Source of the DNA: Streptomyces tendae
Lineage (GTDB): Bacteria; Actinomycetota; Actinomycetes; Streptomycetales; Streptomycetaceae
Length of the DNA stretch: 64,000 nt
NCBI RefSeq assembly: GCF_008632955.1
Contig: NZ_CP043959.1
Coordinates: 4,650,001 to 4,714,000, forward strand
Direction: 5' to 3'
The notes under the pieces were generated by a model that had not been told where the DNA came from, did not search any database, and was given only the letters and a program-made list of their open reading frames with translations. Below are positions 10,403 through 26,943 of the stretch, one piece after another. Position numbers and translations under genes: made by a program. The first letter of the stretch is position 1; every line of letters begins with the position of its first letter.

Positions 10403-12391
10403 ATGAAGACGACCCGACCATCGGTCGTGTCCGGTACGGGACGTCCGGCCGTCCGTCGACTGCGGCAGACGCCCGGCGAAGGCCGTAGTCGGCGAGGCGT
10501 TCGAGGTGACGGCGACCGTGTTCCGGGAGGGGCACGACGCGGTGGCGGCCAACGTGGTGCTGAAGGATCCGGAGGGGCGTCCGGGTCCGTTCACGCCGAT
10601 GCGGGAGCTGGCTTCCGGCTCGGACCGGTGGGGCGCGGAGGTGGTGGCGGACGCACCGGGCCAGTGGACCTACCGTGTCGAGGCCTGGGGCGATCCCGTG
10701 GCGACCTGGCGGAGCGTCGCCACCGTCAAGGTCCCGGCCGGCATCGACACCGGGCTGGTCCTGGAGGAGGGCGCGGACCTCTTCCGGCGCGCGGCGGCCG
10801 GGTGCCGCGCGACGCCGGGCAGGACGTGGTCCTCGCCGCGGCCGCGACGCTGCGCGACGACTCCCTGCCCTGTGCCACACGTCTTGCGGCGGCGTTGACG
10901 CCGGAGGTGGCGGCGGTGCTGGCCCGGCACCCGCTGCGCGAGCTGGTCACCAGCAGCGACCCGCTCCCCCTGCTCGTCGAACGCGAACGCGCCCTCTTCG
11001 GCTCCTGGTACGAGTTCTTCCCCCGCTCCGAAGGCACCCCCGAGCAGCCGCACGGCACCTTCGAGACGGCCGCCCGCCGGCTGCCCGCGATCGCCGCGAT
11101 GGGCTTCGACGTCGTCTACCTCCCGCCGATCCACCCGATCGGCACGACGTTCCGCAAGGGCCCCAACAACAGCCTCGACGCCGGCCCCGACGACGTCGGT
11201 GTGCCCTGGGCGATCGGCTCCCCCGAGGGCGGCCACGACGCCGTGCACCCGCGGCTGGGCAAGCTGGAGGACTTCACCCGCTTCGTCACCCGCGCCCGCG
11301 ACCTCGGCATGGAGGTCGCCCTGGACTTCGCGCTGCAGTGCTCCCCCGACCACCCCTGGGTGCACAAGCACCCGAGTGGTTCCACCACCGCCCCGACGGC
11401 TCCATCGCCTACGCCGAGAACCCGCCGAAGAAGTACCAGGACATCTACCCCGTCGCCTTCGACGCCGACATGGACGGGCTGGTCGCCGAGACCTGCCGGG
11501 TGCTGCGGCACTGGATGGACGCGGGCGTGCGGATCTTCCGGGTGGACAACCCGCACACCAAGCCGGTGGTGTTCTGGGAGCGGGTGATCGGGGAGATCAA
11601 CCGCACCGACCCCGACGTCATCTTCCTGGCGGAGGCCTTCACCCGCCCGGCGATGATGCACACCCTGGCCCAGATCGGCTTCCAGCAGTCGTACACGTAC
11701 TTCACCTGGCGCACCACCAAGCAGGAACTGACGGAGTACCTGACCGAACTGTCGGGGGACGCCGCCTCCTACATGCGGCCCAACTTCTTCGCCAACACCC
11801 CCGACATCCTGCACGCCTACCTCCAGCACGGCGGCCGGCCCGCCTTCGAGGTCCGCGCCGTCCTCGCGGCCACCCTCTCCCCGCCTGGGGCGTCTACAGC
11901 GGCTACGAACTGTGTGAGAACACCCCGCTGCGCGAGGGCAGCGAGGAATACCTCGACAGCGAGAAGTACCAGCTCAAACCCCGCGACTGGGACGCGGCCG
12001 CCCGCGAGGGCCGCACCATTGCCCCCCTCCTCACCCGGCTCAACACCCTCCGCCGGGAACACCCCGCGCTCCACCGGCTGCGCAATCTCCGTTTCCACCG
12101 GACCGACAACGACTCCGTCATGGCGTACAGCAAGCGCAGCGGTTCCGACGTCGTGCTCGTGGTGGTCAACCTCGACCCCCGTCACGTCCAGGAGGCCACG
12201 GTCTCGTTGGACATGCCGCAACTCGGCCTGGAGTGGCACGAGTCGGTGCCGGTGCGCGACGAGCTCACCGGCGAGACCTACCGCTGGGGCAGCACCAATT
12301 ACGTGCGGCTGGAGCCGGGGCGGGCTCCCGCGCATGTCCTGCACGTTCAGCGACCGCCCGCCGCACAGCGAAACGGAGGGCCAGGAACGCC

Positions 12392-12395
<4 letters not shown>
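10403..12395 (+). pseudogene. glgE: Alpha-1,4-glucan:maltose-1-phosphate maltosyltransferase GlgE, frame broken as sequenced
   Basis: GlgE extends alpha-1,4-glucan from maltose 1-phosphate. The product is continuous only if read across five one-base losses, at 10413-10415, 10431-10432, 10800-10802, 11371-11373 and 11879-11882, each in a run of C or G. Read that way it starts MKTTPTIGRVPVRDVRPSVD from ATG 10403 (GGAGG upstream). It then shows TVFREGHDAV, WYEFFPRSEG, the GH13 region GFDVVYLPPIHPIG, nucleophile Asp in FRVDNPHTKP and Glu in IFLAEAFTRP, and ends with the beta-domain LVVVNLDPRH; about 665 residues in all. The stop overlaps the treS start (ATGA). Probably an intact gene with consensus errors; if real, the pathway would be dead. 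Confidence 0.92.
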
Positions 12396-14109
<1,714 letters not shown>

Positions 14110-14137
14110 GCGTGTGCCGGCGAGAGGAGGCGTCACC

Positions 14138-15496
14138 ATGACGAAGACCGCATTCCTGCGCCCGCGGAGCGCGCCCGCCGAGTCAATGGATTCGCTCGCC
14201 GGGCTGCTGCGCGAGTGGCTGCCGCTGCAGCGCTGGTTCGCGGGCAAGGACCGCCCCGTCACCGATCTCGGTGTGCTGTCCATGACCGAGCTGTTCCCGG
14301 GCTGTCTGCACGTACTGGTGCACGCGGCGCACGGCGGTGTGCCCGCCCCCGGGGGCACCACGCCCGCCGGTGACTGCTACCAGCTCCTGCTCGGGGTGCG
14401 GGAGCGTCCCTCGCCGCGTCTGGGCAAGGCGCTCATCGGCACCGTGCGGGACGGGCGGCTGGCCGGCCTGACGGTCTACGACGCCCTCCAGGACCCGCGC
14501 GCCGCACAGCTGCTGCTGGAGCGGCTGCGCCGGCCGGGTACGGCGGGCCCGCTGCACTTCGAGGGCGACCCGGCCCAGCAGGTGCCGGCCGGTCTGGTGC
14601 CGCGGGTGCTGAACGCCGAGCAGTCCAACTCCTCGCTGGTGTACGGCGACGAGTACATCCTGAAGGTCTTCCGGCGCATCCAGCCCGGCGTCAACCCGGA
14701 CCTGGAGGTGCCCGGGGCGCTGGCCCGGCAGGGCTGCCACCGGGTGCCCGCGCCGGTGGCGTGGCTGCGCACCACGCATCCGTTCAAGGCGACGCTCGGC
14801 GTGCTCCAGCCGTATCTGCGCAACGCCGCCGACGGCTGGACGCTGGCCCTCGACGCGCTCGCCGCCGGGGACGACTTCACCGCGCAGGCGCACGCCCTCG
14901 GCCGCGCGACGGCGGACGTGCATCTGGCGCTCTCCTCGGCGTTCCCGGTCGGGGCGCCCGGGGAGAACGGTCACACGGCGGCGGCGATGACCGAGCGGCT
15001 GACCGCCGCCGCGCACGCCGTCCCCGCACTCCAGCCGTACGTGCCGGGGCTGCGCGGCGCCTTCGCCGCGCTCACCACCTGCGACGCCGGGCCGCCCGCC
15101 CAGCGCATCCACGGCGACCTGCACCTCGGCCAGGTGCTGCGGGCGGGACGCGAGTGGTTCGTCATCGACTTCGAGGGCGAGCCGTCCCGGCCGCTCTCCG
15201 AACGGCGCAGCGCCCACTCCCCCGTGCGGGACATCGCGGGGATGCTGCGCTCCTTCGACTACGCCGCCCGCCAGCGCCGCCCCTGGCGTCCGGAGTGGGC
15301 GCGGCGCTGCCGCGAGGCCTACTGCGCGGGCTACGCGGCCCGCGCCGGCTGGGACCCGCGCAAGAAGCACGGCCTGCTCCGCGCCTACGAGACGGACCGG
15401 GCCGTGTACGAGGTGCTGTACGAGGCCCGGCACCGACCCGACTGGCTGCCCGTACCGATGGCGGCGATCGAGCGCCTCGCCGTGAGAGGAGACTGA
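14138..15496 (+). CDS. pep2: Maltokinase Pep2 (maltose to maltose 1-phosphate)
   Basis: 452 residues from ATG 14138, preceded by GAGGAGG. It has the N-terminal cap region LREWLPLQRWFAGKDRPV, typical of maltokinases, and an aminoglycoside-phosphotransferase-like kinase lobe. The catalytic loop is RIHGDLHLGQVL and the metal-binding segment VIDFEGEPSRPL. It phosphorylates maltose with ATP to give the donor used by GlgE, so treS-pep2-glgE form one route from trehalose to glucan. It is separated from treS by 28 bases and from glgB by 3, which suggests a single transcript. Confidence 0.94.
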   Translation: MTKTAFLRPRSAPAESMDSLAGLLREWLPLQRWFAGKDRPVTDLGVLSMTELFPGCLHVLVHAAHGGVPAPGGTTPAGDCYQLLLGVRERPSPRLGKALIGTVRDGRLAGLTVYDALQDPRAAQLLLERLRRPGTAGPLHFEGDPAQQVPAGLVPRVLNAEQSNSSLVYGDEYILKVFRRIQPGVNPDLEVPGALARQGCHRVPAPVAWLRTTHPFKATLGVLQPYLRNAADGWTLALDALAAGDDFTAQAHALGRATADVHLALSSAFPVGAPGENGHTAAAMTERLTAAAHAVPALQPYVPGLRGAFAALTTCDAGPPAQRIHGDLHLGQVLRAGREWFVIDFEGEPSRPLSERRSAHSPVRDIAGMLRSFDYAARQRRPWRPEWARRCREAYCAGYAARAGWDPRKKHGLLRAYETDRAVYEVLYEARHRPDWLPVPMAAIERLAVRGD

Positions 15497-15499
15497 GCC

Positions 15500-17725
<2,226 letters not shown>

Positions 17726-17857
17726 CGCCCCCGCGTCCGCGCCCGGTGGCGCCCCGGTGACGTCCCAGGTGTTCCGCGGCCCGCGCGGGGCATGCGGGTC
17801 GTACGGCCGAGGGCTGCTCGGCGTCGACGCGGCAGGGAGCGGAAGGGCGAGCATCAC

Positions 17858-18946
17858 GTGCGCACCGTGGGAGTGGAGGAGGAACTCCTCCTGGTCGATC
17901 CGGAGACAGGCGAACCGCGGGCGATGTCCGCGGCGGTCCTCGCCCGCGCCGAGCGGGACGACGCCGGGCAGGACGTCTTCGAGAAGGAACTGCACGAGCA
18001 GATGGTGGAGTTCGCCACACATCCGCAGTCGTCCATGGAACGCCTGCACGCGGAGATCGCCCGCTGCCGCAAGGAGGCCGCGGGCCATGCCGAGTCGATC
18101 GGCTGCACGGTCGCCGCGCTCGCCACGTCGCCGCTGCCGGTCAGCCCGTCGGTCGGCGTGAACGAGCGGTACCGGTGGATGGAGGAGCAGTACGGCATCG
18201 CCACCCGGGAGCAGCTCGTCATGGGCTGCCACGTCCACGTGTCGGTGGAGTCCGACGAGGAGGGCGTCGCGGTGCTCGACCGGCTGCGGCCGTGGCTGGC
18301 GGTGCTGACCGCACTGAGCGCCAACTCGCCGTTCTGGCAGGGCAAGGACTCGGGCTACTCCAGTTACCGCAGCCGGGTCTGGCAGCGCTGGCCGTCGGCG
18401 GGCCCGACCGAGATGTTCGGCTCGCCCGAGCGCTACCACCGGCGGGTCGCCGAGATGGTCGCCACCGGCGTCATCCTCGACGAGGGGATGGTCTACTTCG
18501 ACGCGCGGCTGTCGCAGCGGTACCCGACGGTGGAGGTGCGCGTCTCCGACGTCGCCCTGCACGCGGAGACCGCGGGACTGATCGCCACGCTCACCCGGGC
18601 GCTGGTGGAGACGGCGGCGCGGGAGTGGCGGGACGGCCGGGAGCCGGTCGACCCGGGGGTCAGCCTGCTGCGGCTTGCCGCCTGGCAGGCGGCCCGCTCG
18701 GGCCTGACCGGGGAGCTGCTGCACCCGGAGACCATGCGGCGCATGCCCGCCGAGTCGGTCGTCCGCGCCCTCCTCGACCACACCGCGGACGCCCTGACCG
18801 ACCACGGCGACCTGGACCGCGCCCGCGAGGGCTGCGAACGTCTGCTCCGTGACGGCAACGGCGCCATGATCCAGCGCGATCTGCTGCACCGCACGGACAG
18901 CCTCCGTGACGTGGTCACGGAATGCGTCCGTCACACGCAGGAGTAA
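17858..18946 (+). CDS. Carboxylate-amine ligase, YbdK type (glutamate-cysteine ligase 2 family)
   Basis: 362 residues from GTG 17858, giving VRTVGVEEELLLVDPETGEP, the conserved opening of the GCS2 family. Other marks are GCHVHVSVES, LTALSANSPFWQGKDSGYSSYRS and SQRYPTVEVRVSDV. These enzymes make gamma-glutamyl amide bonds using ATP. YbdK has only weak glutamate-cysteine ligase activity, and actinomycetes use mycothiol rather than glutathione, so the physiological substrate is open. Located between glgB and a repeat-bearing gap. Confidence 0.92.
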   Translation: MRTVGVEEELLLVDPETGEPRAMSAAVLARAERDDAGQDVFEKELHEQMVEFATHPQSSMERLHAEIARCRKEAAGHAESIGCTVAALATSPLPVSPSVGVNERYRWMEEQYGIATREQLVMGCHVHVSVESDEEGVAVLDRLRPWLAVLTALSANSPFWQGKDSGYSSYRSRVWQRWPSAGPTEMFGSPERYHRRVAEMVATGVILDEGMVYFDARLSQRYPTVEVRVSDVALHAETAGLIATLTRALVETAAREWRDGREPVDPGVSLLRLAAWQAARSGLTGELLHPETMRRMPAESVVRALLDHTADALTDHGDLDRAREGCERLLRDGNGAMIQRDLLHRTDSLRDVVTECVRHTQE

Positions 18947-19082
18947 GCGCCCGGCGGCGGTGCCGCATCCCCAGCTCCTCGGTGCGGTCGTACGCCGCGG
19001 TGCCGCCCTGGTGCCCCGGAGAGCTTCATGGTTCAGGGCGCCAGACCTCCGTCCTCGGGGGCTCCGCCCCCGAACCCCTGTT

Positions 19083-19156
19083 CGCGCAGTTCCCCCGCCC
19101 CCCTGTAGGCGCACTCCGCCAAGGCGTCGCGAAGGGGCGCGGGGAACTGCGCGACC
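19083..19156. repeat. Streptomyces intergenic hairpin repeat, single copy
   Basis: The arms CGCAGTTCCCCCGCCCCCCT and AGGGGCGCGGGGAACTGCGC flank a 30-base centre. The same right arm (through GCGCGACC) occurs three times at 38743, 38881 and 39041. It occupies the 18947-19276 gap downstream of the carboxylate-amine ligase, where no gene is seen, and probably acts as transcription terminator or processing hairpin. Confidence 0.7.
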
Positions 19157-19276
19157 AGCTCTCACCCGCACGTACGCGATCACCTGGGTCTGCCGGCTGC
19201 CCGGCGGACCCCCGTGGCGGGCCATGCCGAACCCGGCCGCCTGCACGGGGGTGCCGGCGGCTGCCGCGGCCGCCGG

Positions 19277-19512
19277 TCAGATGAGCAGGGTGATGGCGTA
19301 GACCAGGAAGAACGCCGCGATGAACGCCACCACGACGAGGATCGCGGTCAGGGGGCCCTTCGCCCAGCCTTTGGACGGGTTGTGGGACAGGTCGTAGGGA
19401 CCCGCCTCGGGCATGCTGCTCTCCGCGGGCGGGGTCTCGCCCGGTGGGACACCACCACCGCTTCGAGGCCGGTGGTACGTTCCGGATCGGGATCGGGATT
19501 GACGTAGGTCAT
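19277..19512 (-). pseudogene. Small DUF6480-type membrane protein, frame broken as sequenced
   Basis: From ATG 19512 the first frame reads MTYVNPDPDPERTTGLE. One base is then missing near 19460 (GAAGCGGT, expected GAAGCCGGT), after which the frame reads GGGVPPGETPPAES, MPEAGPYDLSHNPSKGWAKG and a single C-terminal transmembrane helix (TAILVVVAFIAAFFLVYAI) ending at 19277. Restored length is about 78 residues. The Pro-rich soluble N-part and C-terminal anchor match the DUF6480 family of small Streptomyces proteins, whose function is unknown. Too short and broken to be found by simple frame search. Divergent from the acyl-CoA ligase. Confidence 0.7.
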
Positions 19513-19639
19513 GGGGACCGGGTCCCAGAAAGCGCCCAGATCATCAGTGCGGACACACTTGAGGTGATCCGGCGCGGGGCCGGTCGGGCTCGACTAGATT
19601 CAGGCACCGCCACGCCCCCGTGCTCGTGAGGAGCAGTGC

Positions 19640-21544
19640 ATGCGCGACTCCGCTCTCGCTCCGCCGTCCGCCCCGCCCCTGACCGGCGGCCTCGCCGACA
19701 GCCTGTTCGCGAGGGCGGCCGAGAGCCCGACCCTGCCGGTACTCGCCCGCCGCATCGGTCCGGCCTCCGCCACCTGGGAGGAGGTCACCGCCGTGGAGTT
19801 CCGCGACGAGGTCGTCGATCTCGCCAAGGGCCTGATCGCGTCCGGGATCTCGCCGGGCACCCGGGTCGCCATCATGGCGCGCACCCGCTACGAGTGGACG
19901 GTCCTGTGCCACGCCCTGTGGACGGTGGGCGCCGAGGTCGTGCCGATCTACCCCACCTCCTCTCGGGAGCAGGTCGAGTGGATCCTGCGCGACTCCGGCG
20001 CGGTCGCCGTGCTGGTCGAGGACGAGCAGAGCGTGATGACGGTGGGGTCGGTGTGCGCCGCGCTGCCGCGCCTGCGGCACGTGTGGCAGCTGGACGCGGG
20101 GGCGCTGGAGCAGCTGGCGGCGCGCGGCGAGGCCATCCCGCCGGCCACGGTCGACTCGATGCGGCGCATCGTGCTGCCGGACGCCACGGCCGTGGTGGCG
20201 TACACCTCCGGCACCTCGGGGCACGCCATGGGCTGTGCCCTCAGCCACCGCGGGCTGGCCTTCATCTGCGACACGCTGCTGGAGGGCTGGGGGCATGTGG
20301 CGGCGGCGCCCGGCGAGCAGGGTTCCGTGCTGGCCTTCCTGCCGTTCTCGCACGTCTACGGGCTGATGATCCAGAGCCTGTGCGTCCGCGGCGGCCTGCT
20401 GATGGGGCACGAGCCGGACCTCGGTGCGGACGCGCTGTCCTCGGCGCTGCGCACGTTCCGGCCGACCTATCTGTACGCGGTGCCGTCGCTGCTGGAGAAG
20501 ATCTACAAGAACTTCCTGCGCGCCTCGCAGCTGTCGGGGCGCGGGGCGCTGTTCGAGCGGGCCGCCGGCACCGCCCGGGACTTCGCGGCCGCCACGGAGC
20601 GCCAGCGTCTCGGACGCGGCTCGGGGCCGGGTCTCGACCTGCGGATGCAGCACGCCCTGTACGAGCGCACCGTCTACCGCAAGCTGCGGGCGACGCTCGG
20701 CGGCCGGGTGCGGCGGGCCACCTCCGGGGGGTCGCCGCTCAGTCGCGACCTGTCGCTCTTCTACGAGGGCATCGGCATCTACGTGCACGACGGTTACGGC
20801 CTCACCGAGACCAGCGGCGGGGTGACGATGCAGCCGTACGGCCGGGAGAAGTCCGGCACCGTCGGGCAGGCGCTGCCGGGGACCGCGATCCAGGTGGCCG
20901 AGGACGGGGAGATCCTGGTGCGCGGGCCGTCGGTCTTCCAGGGGTACGTGGGCGATCCGGCCGCCACCCGGGCCACGCTGCGCGGCGGCTGGCTGGCCAC
21001 GGGGGACCTCGGCCGGCTGGACACGGAGGGCTATCTCACGATCACCGGCCGCAAGAAGGACATCATCATCACCACCAGCGGCAAGAGCGTGGCCCCGGCG
21101 GCGCTGGAGCAGCGGCTGCGGATGCATCCGCTGGTGCACCAGGCCGTGGTGGTGGGCGACAACCGTCCCTGCGTGGGCGCGCTGATCACGCTGGACCCGG
21201 ACTTCCTGGCGGACTGGCGGGCGGCGCTGTCGCTGCCCGGCGACGCCCCGGCCCGGGAGGCGCGCGAGGAGAACGCGCTGCGGGAGGAGATCGGGCGGGC
21301 GGTCGCCGCGGCCAACAGCAGCGTCTCCCCTTCGGAGTCGATCCGGGTGTTCCGGGTGCTGCCGGAGCCGTTCGACGTGACCAACGGTCTGCTGACGCCG
21401 TCGATGAAGCTGCGCCGGGACGAGATAGTGCGGCGGTACGCGCTGGAGATCGACGCGATGTACCAGTCCCGCAGGCGGCCGGAGCGTACGCCCGTGCCGG
21501 AGGAGTCGTCGGCCTGGGACGACGCGGACAACGTGTTCCGCTGA
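19640..21544 (+). CDS. AMP-dependent acyl-CoA synthetase/ligase (long-chain type)
   Basis: 634 residues with adenylate-forming-enzyme motifs in order: A3 region VAYTSGTSGHAMG at about residue 192, HVYGLM, A5 GYGLTETSGG, A7 ATGDLGRLDTEGYL, A8 GRKKDIIITTSGKSV and the C-terminal A10 lysine in LLTPSMKLRRDEI. It would activate a fatty acid as acyl-AMP and transfer it to CoA. Odd point: the A3 loop normally ends xPKG; here the lysine is replaced by Met (HAMG). That lysine contacts pyrophosphate and its loss often slows but does not abolish adenylation. GGAGC lies 7 bases before the ATG. Substrate chain length cannot be read. Confidence 0.93.
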   Translation: MRDSALAPPSAPPLTGGLADSLFARAAESPTLPVLARRIGPASATWEEVTAVEFRDEVVDLAKGLIASGISPGTRVAIMARTRYEWTVLCHALWTVGAEVVPIYPTSSREQVEWILRDSGAVAVLVEDEQSVMTVGSVCAALPRLRHVWQLDAGALEQLAARGEAIPPATVDSMRRIVLPDATAVVAYTSGTSGHAMGCALSHRGLAFICDTLLEGWGHVAAAPGEQGSVLAFLPFSHVYGLMIQSLCVRGGLLMGHEPDLGADALSSALRTFRPTYLYAVPSLLEKIYKNFLRASQLSGRGALFERAAGTARDFAAATERQRLGRGSGPGLDLRMQHALYERTVYRKLRATLGGRVRRATSGGSPLSRDLSLFYEGIGIYVHDGYGLTETSGGVTMQPYGREKSGTVGQALPGTAIQVAEDGEILVRGPSVFQGYVGDPAATRATLRGGWLATGDLGRLDTEGYLTITGRKKDIIITTSGKSVAPAALEQRLRMHPLVHQAVVVGDNRPCVGALITLDPDFLADWRAALSLPGDAPAREAREENALREEIGRAVAAANSSVSPSESIRVFRVLPEPFDVTNGLLTPSMKLRRDEIVRRYALEIDAMYQSRRRPERTPVPEESSAWDDADNVFR

Positions 21545-21625
21545 GCGCGCGCTGCGGCGTGTGGTGTTTGTGACCACACGCTGTCGGGCATGCGGGCGCG
21601 TAGGCTCCGCCCGCACGGGAACCCA

Positions 21626-22126
21626 ATGATCGGGGAACGCACAGGAGCAGCAACGACCGCCCCGGTTGACGGCCGGGGCCTGGAAGGCGACATGGCACCC
21701 GAGTCGCGTAGGGACAGAACACTGGCCGGCGAGGAGATCACGAGCCGCATCGCCAGCTTCCCGGGGGAGCTGCACGATGTGACGGACGCACGCCTGGTCG
21801 CGGAGGACTTCCTCTTCGACCTGGCCCGGGCGTCGGCACCGACGGCCCCGGAGCACTGGGACGACATACTTCTGGTGGTCACGGAGCTGGCCGCCAACGC
21901 GGTCCAGTACGCCCCCGGGCCGTTCCAGTTGCGGCTGCGCCGCACGTTCGACGGGGTGCACGTGGTGATGCACGACACCAGCACCACCGAGCCCGCCCCG
22001 CGGCCGTTCCACCCGCACAGCGGCGGGGGCGGCATCGGATGGCATCTGATCCACACCCTCTGCGACCAGGTGAGTGTCGTGACCGACGAGCGCGGCAAGG
22101 ACATTCACGTCTTCCTGCCGTGGTGA
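21626..22126 (+). CDS. RsbW-like anti-sigma/HATPase_c_2 protein
   Basis: 166 residues from ATG 21626; an ATG at 21692 with GGAAGG upstream would give 144 residues and is also credible. The HATPase fold is clear: N-box helix DDILLVVTELAANAVQYAPG (E and N present), then VVMHDTSTTEP in the G1 position and GGGGIGWHLIHTLCDQVSV as the G2 lid. Such single-domain ATPases bind and phosphorylate STAS antagonists or hold SigB-family sigma factors. The target could be either sigma factor in the window or one elsewhere; adjacency gives no clear partner. It is convergent with the PRC-barrel gene. Confidence 0.88.
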   Translation: MIGERTGAATTAPVDGRGLEGDMAPESRRDRTLAGEEITSRIASFPGELHDVTDARLVAEDFLFDLARASAPTAPEHWDDILLVVTELAANAVQYAPGPFQLRLRRTFDGVHVVMHDTSTTEPAPRPFHPHSGGGGIGWHLIHTLCDQVSVVTDERGKDIHVFLPW

Positions 22127-22169
22127 GCGGGCCCGGTCTGCCGTGGTATGCGGGCCCGCCTCCCGGCGG

Positions 22170-22539
22170 TCAGCCGGCCGGACGCCGCGGGCGGGCAGCG
22201 CGCGGTAGTAGTCGCCGACGGCGGTGAGATAGGTGAGGTCCATGGTCTCGCTGTCGGTGCGGAAGCGAGGGCGGCCTTCAGCTCGCCCCTGGTGCAGGAC
22301 ACCGTCAGCTTCCGCTCGGCGGTGTCGACGGCGGCGACGACGCCGACGGGCACCAGCAGACTGCGGCCGAACACCCACACTCCGGTGTCGACGACGAGGT
22401 GCGCCATGCCGTGATGGCCGGCCTGACGGTCCACATGGCCGACGGTGCCGTCGCTCGCGACGACGCTCCATCCCGTCAGGTCCTCCCCGCGGACGTGGTC
22501 CAGGTCCCGCGCGTACGACCAGATGCTGTCGGTGGGCAC
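22170..22539 (-). pseudogene. PRC-barrel domain protein, frame broken as sequenced
   Basis: From ATG 22539 the first frame gives a PRC-barrel (MPTDSIWSYARDLDHVRGED, LTGWSVVASDGTVGHVDR, AHLVVDTGVWVFGRSLLVPVG). The C-terminal part, PRFRTDSETMDLTYLTAVGD and YYRALPA, continues one frame over after 22269-22271, where GGG (CCC on the coding strand) should be four bases. A second loss close to the end is likely, because the expected stop at 22170-22172 is in the third frame. PRC-barrels are small beta folds in RimM and in stress or photosystem proteins; Streptomyces has many of about 120 residues with unknown function. Confidence 0.75.
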
Positions 22540-22769
22540 TGCTGCCGGCCTCCCCGTGAAACGTCTGCTCCCTGACCGGAGCGGGGCGGCACTCCGCCCC
22601 CTCCACCCGAGCAGATACCCCTCTGGCGCTCACACATTCGAACGGCGCCCGCCGAAAGCGTGCGGCGCGGCGGCTCCCTCGGGGCGCCCCTTCGCGGCGC
22701 CCTCGCGAAATGAGGTCAAGTACCCCCCATTCGCAGGACCATGCCTGCCGGATTCAGTGATTCTCAACG

Positions 22770-22823
22770 GGTCCGGGAAGGACCCGGACCGCTTTGTCGC
22801 ACGCCGTGAAGGTGGGTTAACCT
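22770..22823 (+). promoter_or_regulatory. Hairpin and candidate promoter upstream of the hybrid kinase
   Basis: A perfect 8-bp inverted repeat GGTCCGGG-AAGGA-CCCGGACC (22770-22790) is followed at once by TTGTCG (22794-22799), an 18-base spacer and TAACCT (22818-22823), a fair match to the housekeeping pattern TTGACA/TANNNT. The rest of the 353-base gap (22540-22892) shows no gene. Could instead be a terminator for read-through from upstream. Confidence 0.4.
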
Positions 22824-22892
22824 GCGGCGTATTTCTCGTCGCGCGACTCCGCTGATCTGCGGGAATGCGCATTGAATGGGGCCGGAGCGAGG

Positions 22893-26903
<4,011 letters not shown>

Positions 26904-26943
26904 GCCGCGCGACGGAGCGCTCCGACCGGAAGGCGTGGGTGAC

